NCBI GenBank assembly: GCA_900553965.1
Contig: USFX01000187.1
Location: 1-5,149, forward strand
Reading direction: 5' to 3'
Source of the DNA: an uncultured Prevotella sp.
Lineage (GTDB): Bacteria > Bacteroidota > Bacteroidia > Bacteroidales > Bacteroidaceae
DNA: 5,149 nucleotides
The notes below the pieces were generated by a model that worked only from the letters and a program-made list of their open reading frames with translations, had not been told where the DNA came from and ran no database searches. This document shows positions 1 through 4,806 of the stretch, one piece after another. The position numbers were made by a program, and so were the translations under genes. The stretch's first letter is position 1. Each line of letters opens with the position of its first letter.

Positions 1-79
1 GTAATCATACCTCTTCACTCATCACTCTGACCTCTGACCTGAAAGCATATCATACTTCTTCACTCATCACTCTGACCTC
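1..79. repeat. Non-coding left end with two heptamer arrays (32-nt direct repeat)
   Basis: No gene is seen here. On the plus strand the bases divide into 7-nt units. Positions 6-40 hold five units (catacct, cttcact, catcact, ctgacct, ctgacct). After a 10-nt spacer, 51-78 hold four more (catactt, cttcact, catcact, ctgacct). Read as larger blocks, 4-35 and 49-80 are a direct repeat with one mismatch in 32 nt and a 45-nt offset. The second array runs to within two bases of the glycosyltransferase stop codon (80-82), and the 32-nt repeat overlaps that codon by one base. The array may continue to the left outside the window. The units resemble those at 1108-1188. No function can be assigned. Confidence 0.85.
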
Positions 80-1102
80 TTACTTAAACCTGTGCCTTCC
101 CGTCCATTTGTCAATCCTCCGGCCCAGAGCCGTGGTGATGACCGAGAGGCGGCCGCGGCGGAGGTTGTTCCACAGCTCCTCCAAAGAATACTGTATTTTC
201 CGCCACGGGTGGTTCCAGGCGTTGACGAGATAGAGCCGTTCGCTGTATTCGACGTTCTCGATGACATATCGCGGATGGCGCAGGGGGAAGTCCGTTTCGT
301 GGCGGCGCATGGTGAAGATGCGGCGCAGACGGCGCGGCATGGTCTCCAGCGAGGCTGCGAAATGGGTCGAGCCGGCCGTCAGTCCGACGTTGTTGATCAT
401 GTTCTTCGACGGCATGACGGCCAGTCCGGAGCTGAAGAGCATGGCGGTCCAGAAGATGCTCTCAAAATATTGCTTGCCCGAAGCACGGTGGTCACGGCAC
501 ATCCTCAGCAGGTCGTTGCGGTAGCCGCGGCGGCGTATCAGCGAGCGGAGCTGGCGCATGTTGTATTCGTCGTCCATGAACGTATAGTTGCCGTCCCACC
601 GTTCCACCACACGGCGCCACGAGGCCCATCCCCAGATGGAGAACGCCGAGGTGAAGAAATAGCTGTCGGGAATGTCGGGGCTGATTTCGTCGGTGTTGAA
701 TCCGGCCACCATCGTGATACGCTCGTCATGCTCATATCGGTCGAGCATCTCCTTGCAGAACGGGAAGAACGACTGCGACGGGACGACATCGTCCTCAAGC
801 ACCATGCACTTGTCGGCCAGCGAGAACGCCCATCTGTGTGCAATGAAACCAGAAGGGTCGCAGCCGTAGTTGCGCTCCTGATACTTGCGGTGGACGTCAC
901 ACTCCCAGTCTATGTCACTGGCAATCCTCCGGCACTCTTCTATGCCGGCCATGTCGCGCTCGCCACGCGGTCCGTCCTGATATAGGAAGAGACGTGACGG
1001 GCGCGCTTTTTTCACTTCGGCGAACACGAGGCGGAAGGTCTCGGGACGGTTGAAGAACACCAGCAGAACGGCGATGTCTGTCTTTGCGGGATGTATTGTC
1101 AT
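80..1102 (-). CDS. GT-A-type glycosyltransferase (GT2 / GNT-I-like), 340 aa
   Basis: This is probably a cytoplasmic glycosyltransferase that moves a sugar from a nucleotide-sugar to a glycan or lipid acceptor. Donor and acceptor cannot be told from sequence. The N-terminus has the first beta-strand and NRPE turn typical of nucleotide-diphospho-sugar transferases (residues 10-21), followed by a YQDGPRG strand end (41-47). VLEDDVV at 101-107 sits where the metal-binding DxD-like acidic motif is expected. The IWGWASWRR segment (156-164) and the NNVGLTAGSTHF segment (237-248) recur in bacterial proteins annotated as GT2 or nucleotide-diphospho-sugar transferases. There is no signal peptide or membrane helix. 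The C-terminal 40 residues are very basic (LRRGRLS, LGRRIDKWTGRHRFK), which could favour contact with the membrane surface. The ATG at 1102 follows an A/T-rich leader with no Shine-Dalgarno sequence. The gene lies 85 nt after cydB across a strong inverted repeat, and no good promoter is visible, so read-through from cyd or an unrecognised promoter are both possible. Family call is firm; specificity is unknown. Confidence 0.85.
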   Translation of the reverse strand: MTIHPAKTDIAVLLVFFNRPETFRLVFAEVKKARPSRLFLYQDGPRGERDMAGIEECRRIASDIDWECDVHRKYQERNYGCDPSGFIAHRWAFSLADKCMVLEDDVVPSQSFFPFCKEMLDRYEHDERITMVAGFNTDEISPDIPDSYFFTSAFSIWGWASWRRVVERWDGNYTFMDDEYNMRQLRSLIRRRGYRNDLLRMCRDHRASGKQYFESIFWTAMLFSSGLAVMPSKNMINNVGLTAGSTHFAASLETMPRRLRRIFTMRRHETDFPLRHPRYVIENVEYSERLYLVNAWNHPWRKIQYSLEELWNNLRRGRLSVITTALGRRIDKWTGRHRFK

Positions 1103-1107
1103 ATATA

Positions 1108-1188
1108 AATTATGAGTTTTGAATTATGAATTATGAGTTGTCGGCATACGGCCGGCAACTCATAATTCATAATCCGTAATTCAAAATT
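1108..1188. repeat. Heptamer-built inverted repeat between cydB and glycosyltransferase
   Basis: Nearly the whole gap is one inverted repeat. The left arm is five 7-nt units from 1108 to 1142 (aattatg, agttttg, aattatg, aattatg, agttgtc). The right arm, read on the minus strand from 1188 to 1154, is again five units (aattttg, aattacg, gattatg, aattatg, agttgcc). The core stem pairs 1123-1140 perfectly with 1156-1173. After one mismatch, 1142-1145 pair with 1151-1154 around a 5-nt loop (1146-1150). The outer arm runs into the cydB stop codon (1188-1190). In the transcript this would fold into a long hairpin after cydB. It lacks a U-tract, so it is not a standard intrinsic terminator; it could stabilise the cydAB mRNA 3' end or be a dispersed repeat element. 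Confidence 0.9.
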
Positions 1189-2330
1189 CAATAGGCTTCG
1201 TCGTTCTCAATCTCATGCTTCGTAATCTCGCGTATGTCGATTGCGCGCCATGCGTAGACGATATATGCGAGGACGAAGGGAATGAAGATGCTGACGATGG
1301 CCATCGTGCGGAGCGTGAACTCGCTGCTTGAGGCGTTGGTGATGGTCAGCGAGCTCTGGAGATCGGCCGTCGAGGGATAGAACGCCGTCGAGTTCCAGCC
1401 GGCGCAGAGTAGCAGGGCCAGCACCGTGAGCACCGTACCGATGCCCGCCGGCCATATACCTTTTATATATAAGGGAGACGTCACGGTGCGGATGATGCCC
1501 GTGAGAACCAGCGCCACACCGGCGAGGAGCACCACGAGGACATACCACATCGTCGTGAGGTTGGTCAGATATTTCATCGGTTCCATCACGATGGCGCCCG
1601 TAGCAGCGTCTTCGGCGAAGCCGTCCTTCAGCAGAGTGCGTATGAGGAAAGCCAGGAAGAGGATGAGGAAGGGCACCGTGTTGGTCACCACGGCGCGGCG
1701 GCTACGCGCCCGGATGGTGTCGTCGTTGATGTTGTTGATGAAATAGAGCAGTCCAAGGATGCGCGCAAGGAAGAAGACGGCGAAGCCCAGCACGAGGTTC
1801 CAAGGGTCGAGCAGGGCGTCGAGGCCGTGGCTGGCGTTGGCCCAGTGGCTTATGACGGGCTGCAAGCCGCCGACCAGATTATCCTTGCTGACGATGAAGT
1901 TGGAGCCGTTGAAGAATGTGGCCACGGCTCCGCCGAGCAGCAGCGGGCCTACGATGCCGTTGATGATGAGGCACCACTGGAAGGTGCGCGCGCCGAGAAG
2001 ATTGCCCAGCTTGTTCTGGAACTCATAGCTGACGGCCTGAGCCACGAACGAAAAGAGGATGAGCATCCACAGCCAGTATGCCCCGCCGAAGCTCGTACTG
2101 TAGAACAGCGGGAACGAGGCGAAGAACGCTCCGCCGAACGTTACGAGCGTAGTGAAGGTGAACTCCCATTTGCGGCCGGTGGAATTGACCAGCAGCCGGC
2201 GCTCCTCCGGTGTGCGGCCGATGGAGAACAGCAGCGAATTACCTCCCTGGACGAAGAGCAGGAAGACGAGCAGGGCTCCTAACAGGGATACGAGGAACCA
2301 CCAGTATTGTTGAAGAAATGCGTATGTCAT
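1188..2330 (-). CDS. cydB: Cytochrome bd quinol oxidase subunit II
   Basis: CydB is the haem-free membrane partner of CydA in cytochrome bd oxidase, which oxidises quinol and reduces O2 to water. Numbering from the ATG at 2330 gives 380 aa, close to the 379 of E. coli CydB, with about eight hydrophobic segments. The N-terminus (QQYWWFLVSLLGALLVFL, 7-24) is helix 1. The ERRLLVNSTGRKWE stretch (43-56) matches ERRIMINSIAPHWD of E. coli, and the C-terminus (REITKHEIENDEAY) matches its ITKEDIERN end. An in-frame GTG at 2372 overlaps the cydA stop (GTGA) and would add 14 polar residues with no family counterpart, so the ATG is preferred; it leaves a 38-nt, A-rich gap after cydA. Unlike E. coli, helix 1 has FVQGGNSL where TDGFDMG is expected, Glu56 replaces Asp58, and Gln98 aligns with Arg100. 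This is probably the Bacteroidota form of the subunit. It should be co-transcribed with cydA. Confidence 0.96.
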   Translation of the reverse strand: MTYAFLQQYWWFLVSLLGALLVFLLFVQGGNSLLFSIGRTPEERRLLVNSTGRKWEFTFTTLVTFGGAFFASFPLFYSTSFGGAYWLWMLILFSFVAQAVSYEFQNKLGNLLGARTFQWCLIINGIVGPLLLGGAVATFFNGSNFIVSKDNLVGGLQPVISHWANASHGLDALLDPWNLVLGFAVFFLARILGLLYFINNINDDTIRARSRRAVVTNTVPFLILFLAFLIRTLLKDGFAEDAATGAIVMEPMKYLTNLTTMWYVLVVLLAGVALVLTGIIRTVTSPLYIKGIWPAGIGTVLTVLALLLCAGWNSTAFYPSTADLQSSLTITNASSSEFTLRTMAIVSIFIPFVLAYIVYAWRAIDIREITKHEIENDEAY

Positions 2331-2368
2331 GACGTCTTGATGTTTTGTTGATTGTTCTTGATCATGTC

Positions 2369-4114
2369 TCACTTGCCGTTTCCGGACGGATTGTTGCCGC
2401 TGGCCGGAGTGATATTGTCGCTGGCCGGAGCGTTTATGCCGTTTCCGGCGGGCGTCGCAGCAGCGGTTCTGGCTGCGCCTTTTGCCTCGGGGCCCTTCTT
2501 GATTTCCTTGACCATAATGCTGATTTCAACGGCCAGAAGGGTCGTGAAGAGGGCGAGGAAGATGAAGAACGTGGCGGCGACGCTGCCGGCACCGATGTTG
2601 CTCACGCCGACCCATGTGGGCATCATGTCCTGAATGGCCCACGGCTGGCGTCCGAACTCGGCCACGAGCCATCCCGCCTCACTGGCGATATAGCCCAGCG
2701 GCAACATAGCGATGGCCGTCCGGTGGAGCCAGCGCGGACGTGTGATGTCGCGGCGGAAAGCGAGGAAGACAACGACGGCGAAGAAAACGATGAACAGTGT
2801 GCCTAATCCGACCATCACGCGGAAAGCGTAGAAGCACAGCGGGATGTAGGGGACGAGTTGCGCCTTGTTCGTTATATATCCGTAACCAAAGTAGCGCATA
2901 TACTTCTTTATGCCGTTCTCAACCTCTTTCAGACGTAACGCCTCACGGAGAGACAGGCCCGTTTGGGGGTCGATGTCGGGGTCGATGACGGGCGAGGGCG
3001 GCGTCGTCCGGAGGAGCTCACGGCTCTTTGCCGTCAGTTCGCGGTATTCCTTGAGGGCCAGAATGGCCATCTGGCCGCGGCGAATCTTCTCCGACATGGA
3101 AATCTCGCGGGTGTTGTTCTCCAGCATATAGCCGCCGCGCATGATGTCGTTGATGCCCGGGACATAGCCGTTGATGTCGCGGGTGGCGAGGAACGAGAGT
3201 CCGTAGGGGATGGCGATGCGCAGTGGCGGCTCGCCTCCGGCCTTGTAGTTCGGCTGGCGGAAGGGATTGACAAGGGCGATGACCGTGAGACCTTGGTCCT
3301 CGCCGCCGTCATAGAGAGCCTCCATCGCGGCCAGTTTCATGGGCTGGACCTGTGCCACCTGATATGCCGAGCCGTCACCGGTGTGTACGGCGAGCAGTGA
3401 GGCGACCAATCCCACGATGCCTCCTATCTTTATGCTCTCGACGGCGAGCTTCTTCTCCCGTCCGCGCAGCAGATAGTAGCAGCTGACGGCGACGACGAAG
3501 AGTGCGCCGATTATCCATGACGAAGTGACCGTATGGCAGAACTTGTCGACGGCGAACGGCGACAGCGCCACGTCGAGGAACGACGTCATCTCGTTGCGCA
3601 TCGTGTCGGGATTGAACCTGCATCCGACGGGATTCTGCATCCATGCGTTGGCCACGAGTATCCACCAGGCGGAGAATGTGGCTCCGATGCCGGTCAGCCA
3701 CGTGGCGGCGAGGTGGAAGCCGGCCGATACTTTCTTCCAGCCGAAGAACATCACGGCCACGAAGGTCGACTCCATGAAGAAGGCGATGATGCCCTCGACG
3801 GCCAGCGGCGCTCCGAAGATGTCGCCCACGAACCACGAGTAGTTGCTCCAGTTGGTTCCGAACTCAAATTCGAGGATGATTCCCGTGGCCACTCCCATGG
3901 CGAAATTGATGCCGAAGAGCTTCTGCCAGAACTTGGCGGCGTCGCGCCAGAAGACCTTCCGGGTGCGCCAATAGACGGTCTCGATGATGCCCATGATGAG
4001 CGCGAGACCCAGCGTGAGCGGAACGAACAGCCAATGATAGATGGCGGTGAGGGCGAATTGGGCCCTTGCCCAGTCGATGGCCGCCGCGTCGATGTTTAAC
4101 AGGATGTTTGTCAT
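2369..4114 (-). CDS. cydA: Cytochrome bd quinol oxidase subunit I
   Basis: CydA is the catalytic subunit, carrying haems b558, b595 and d and the quinol site; it reduces O2 with electrons from quinol at the cytoplasmic membrane. Key residues align with E. coli CydA: His27 (H19, b595 ligand), His194 (H186) and Met434 (M393) for haem b558, Glu107 and Glu115 (E99, E107), Lys260 and Glu265 (K252, E257, quinol binding), and the GRQPW signature at 488-492. Nine hydrophobic segments are visible at roughly 20-44, 67-83, 101-125, 137-156, 196-215, 229-244, 426-452, 470-486 and 511-534. At 581 aa it is longer than E. coli CydA (522). The Q-loop is expanded (Lys260 to Met434 is 174 residues against 141), with an acidic TTPPSPVIDPDIDPQTG stretch, and the last 40 residues form an Ala/Gly/Asn/Pro-rich tail. 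The ATG at 4114 follows an A-rich leader without Shine-Dalgarno sequence, 67 nt after the DUF4492 gene. Confidence 0.98.
   Translation of the reverse strand: MTNILLNIDAAAIDWARAQFALTAIYHWLFVPLTLGLALIMGIIETVYWRTRKVFWRDAAKFWQKLFGINFAMGVATGIILEFEFGTNWSNYSWFVGDIFGAPLAVEGIIAFFMESTFVAVMFFGWKKVSAGFHLAATWLTGIGATFSAWWILVANAWMQNPVGCRFNPDTMRNEMTSFLDVALSPFAVDKFCHTVTSSWIIGALFVVAVSCYYLLRGREKKLAVESIKIGGIVGLVASLLAVHTGDGSAYQVAQVQPMKLAAMEALYDGGEDQGLTVIALVNPFRQPNYKAGGEPPLRIAIPYGLSFLATRDINGYVPGINDIMRGGYMLENNTREISMSEKIRRGQMAILALKEYRELTAKSRELLRTTPPSPVIDPDIDPQTGLSLREALRLKEVENGIKKYMRYFGYGYITNKAQLVPYIPLCFYAFRVMVGLGTLFIVFFAVVVFLAFRRDITRPRWLHRTAIAMLPLGYIASEAGWLVAEFGRQPWAIQDMMPTWVGVSNIGAGSVAATFFIFLALFTTLLAVEISIMVKEIKKGPEAKGAARTAAATPAGNGINAPASDNITPASGNNPSGNGK
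2374..2448. repeat. In-frame short repeats coding the CydA C-terminal tail
   Basis: Two different 12-mers each occur twice within the 3' end of cydA. tgccgtttccgg is at 2374-2385 and 2437-2448 (63 nt apart). cgctggccggag is at 2398-2409 and 2419-2430 (21 nt apart). Both offsets are multiples of three, so the protein repeats too: PAGNGI (555-560), PASDNI (563-568), PASGNN (570-575) and PSGNGK (576-581). The tail lies beyond the last membrane helix and has no counterpart in E. coli CydA. It looks like low-complexity growth by replication slippage and not a folded domain. Confidence 0.8.
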
Positions 4115-4125
4115 ATATGCGTTGT

Positions 4126-4184
4126 TTTATTATTGTTTCATTATTGTCTGCTTGTTGTATTACCGTTGCCCGTCTGTTGTATTA
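4126..4184. repeat. Short direct repeats in the DUF4492-cydA gap (cydA leader)
   Basis: The 67-nt gap before cydA is repetitive. tgttgtatta occurs at 4153-4162 and 4175-4184; the right copy includes the stop codon of the DUF4492 gene (4182-4184). Next to the cydA start, 4126-4136 and 4137-4147 are an 11-nt tandem pair, read on the minus strand as acaataataaa and acaataatgaa. The result is an A-rich, unstructured leader before the cydA ATG. Such leaders favour initiation in Bacteroidota, which largely do without Shine-Dalgarno pairing. No promoter matching TAnnTTTG is seen here, so cydA is probably read from the promoter upstream of DUF4492. Confidence 0.7.
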
Positions 4185-4424
4185 TTCCTGTCCGCTGTCG
4201 GGCGTGCCGCGGCCGAGCATCTCCGTGGCCACGAAGTCGGCCTCATGGCCGTCCTTTGCGTTTGTTTTCAGGAAGTCGGGGAAGAAGAATATCTTCAGCA
4301 CGGCGAAGATAATGACGAGCTTGATGATAATGACAGTCCACAGCTTCCGCCCTATGGTCATCTGGCGGAAGCCGTCGGCATACAGGTCGTATGTCCTGCG
4401 CAGGATGTCGCGGAGCGTACTCAT
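4182..4424 (-). CDS. DUF4492 small membrane protein, cytochrome bd-associated
   Basis: This 80-residue protein resembles the DUF4492 family, which I recall as sitting next to cydA in Bacteroidota and some Campylobacterota. Its function is unproven. It has an amphipathic, basic N-terminus (STLRDILRRTYDLYADGFRQM, 2-22), then a TIGRKLW turn and one hydrophobic helix (about 27-49) ending in KIFFFPDF, and a short acidic polar tail. The positive charges before the helix suggest an N-in, C-out single-pass protein. It is the first gene after the consensus promoter and precedes cydA by 67 nt, so it is almost certainly made together with the oxidase. Its size, single helix and position recall CydX/CydY/CydS-type accessory subunits, although it is about twice the length of E. 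coli CydX (37 aa) and I see no sequence similarity to it. A role as an assembly or stabilising subunit is inference. The ATG at 4424 is the first start in the frame downstream of the promoter. Confidence 0.87.
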   Translation of the reverse strand: MSTLRDILRRTYDLYADGFRQMTIGRKLWTVIIIKLVIIFAVLKIFFFPDFLKTNAKDGHEADFVATEMLGRGTPDSGQE

Positions 4425-4464
4425 TCTTGTCAGCAGGTTAGTGTCACGGACTTATTAGATAGTG

Positions 4465-4495
4465 CAAATATACCGAAAAAATCTTTTCAGGCAAA
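4465..4495 (-). promoter_or_regulatory. Bacteroidota-type promoter for the DUF4492-cydA-cydB operon
   Basis: Reading on the minus strand, TTTG (4495-4492) is the -33 element and TATATTTG (4472-4465) the -7 element, separated by exactly 19 nt. This matches the known Bacteroides primary-sigma consensus TTTG-N19-21-TAnnTTTG at every fixed position. Transcription would begin a few bases past the -7 box, near 4455-4460, giving a leader of about 30-36 nt before the ATG at 4424. It is the only full match found in the intergenic regions of the window. Confidence 0.88.
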
Positions 4496-4504
4496 GTTTT
4501 TCGG
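4473..4504. promoter_or_regulatory. Inverted repeat overlapping the cyd promoter (possible operator)
   Basis: ccgaaaaa (4473-4480) and tttttcgg (4497-4504) are perfect 8-bp inverted arms around a 16-nt spacer. One arm abuts the -7 box and fills the -33/-7 interval; the other lies just upstream of the -33 box, which itself falls in the spacer. The position suits a repressor or activator site controlling the oxidase operon. The same bases can fold in xseAB read-through RNA into a hairpin (8 bp, plus CTTT/AAAG inside with a 2-nt bulge). However, no U-tract follows, so a terminator role is less likely. No known regulator motif is recognised. Confidence 0.5.
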
Positions 4505-4542
4505 CCTAAAGTGACGGCGACGGGGCGTTTCTCCGCCGGGTT

Positions 4543-4734
4543 TCATTCGCTGGCGAGGATTTTCTTGATTTCGCTGTCGGTCTTTGTGAGCTTGTCGTTG
4601 CAGAGCTTTATCAGCTCCTGAGCGGTCTTCAACTGTTCTCCGAGGGTGTCGATGTCCAGCTCGTCGTTCTCCATCCGGCGGACGATCAGCTCCAGTTCGC
4701 GGACGGCTTCTTCGTATTTGAGGGTCTTTTTCAT
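4543..4734 (-). CDS. xseB: Exodeoxyribonuclease VII small subunit
   Basis: XseB is the small helical subunit of exonuclease VII, a cytoplasmic enzyme that degrades single-stranded DNA from both ends into oligonucleotides and takes part in DNA repair and recombination. Several copies bind the long helical arm of XseA. The 63 aa show the whole family pattern: YEEAVRELELIVRRMENDELDIDTL (7-31), matching the usual F-E-E-A-L-x-x-L-E-x-I-V-x-x-L-E-x-G-x-L-x-L-E-x-x-L, then the second helix QELIKLCNDKLTKTDSEIKKI (39-59). It is shorter than E. coli XseB (80 aa) but complete. The ATG at 4734 follows aatcaaa, without Shine-Dalgarno sequence, 45 nt after the xseA stop, so the two are one transcription unit. 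No strong terminator is seen before the cyd promoter. Confidence 0.95.
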   Translation of the reverse strand: MKKTLKYEEAVRELELIVRRMENDELDIDTLGEQLKTAQELIKLCNDKLTKTDSEIKKILASE

Positions 4735-4742
4735 TTTGATTG

Positions 4743-4806
4743 ATGGGAGTTTATGGGGTTGATTGTATGTTATTGGGCGTTATGGGAGTTTATTGGAGGG
4801 ATTGGA
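4743..4806. repeat. Degenerate ~10-nt repeats across the xseA end and xseA-xseB gap
   Basis: atgggagtttat occurs exactly at 4743-4754 and 4782-4793, 39 nt apart. Between and beside these copies are near-copies with roughly 10-nt spacing (ttatggggtt, tattgggcgt, tattggaggg). The array enters the xseA reading frame: the stop codon is 4780-4782, and the last codons are a 9-nt repeat (ccctccaat twice on the minus strand) that encodes PSNPSN. The array therefore supplies the last residues of XseA, and its left edge lies 8 bases from the xseB ATG. Function unknown; it is consistent with slippage-prone intergenic DNA. Confidence 0.65.

Noticed and set aside
4..80. CRISPR-like pair of 32-nt repeats
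   Set aside because: Only two copies with a 13-nt spacing are seen, and the repeat is itself made of 7-nt units. There are no cas genes or unique spacers.
92..985. Long plus-strand open frame (297 codons) opposite the glycosyltransferase
   Set aside because: Its product is compositionally odd, with no recognisable motif, and it is fully antisense to a gene with clear family motifs. It is a by-product of GC-rich codon bias.
1123..1173. cydB hairpin as a classic rho-independent terminator
   Set aside because: The stem is mostly A/T and no run of U follows in the minus-strand transcript. Kept as a repeat instead.
2331..2372. GTG start for cydB overlapping the cydA stop
   Set aside because: It adds 14 polar residues ahead of the first membrane helix that have no family counterpart. 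The ATG at 2330 gives the usual CydB length.
2345..2806. Plus-strand open frames over the cydA 3' end
   Set aside because: They overlap cydA and the cydA-cydB junction in antisense and lack an upstream promoter or family resemblance.
3533..4099. Plus-strand open frame (188 codons) opposite the start of cydA
   Set aside because: It mirrors highly conserved CydA sequence, and its product is rich in Glu/Gly/His with no membrane or domain features.
4524..4537. Small GC hairpin after xseB as an intrinsic terminator
   Set aside because: The stem is only 4 bp (ggcg/cgcc) and no U-tract follows in the direction of transcription.
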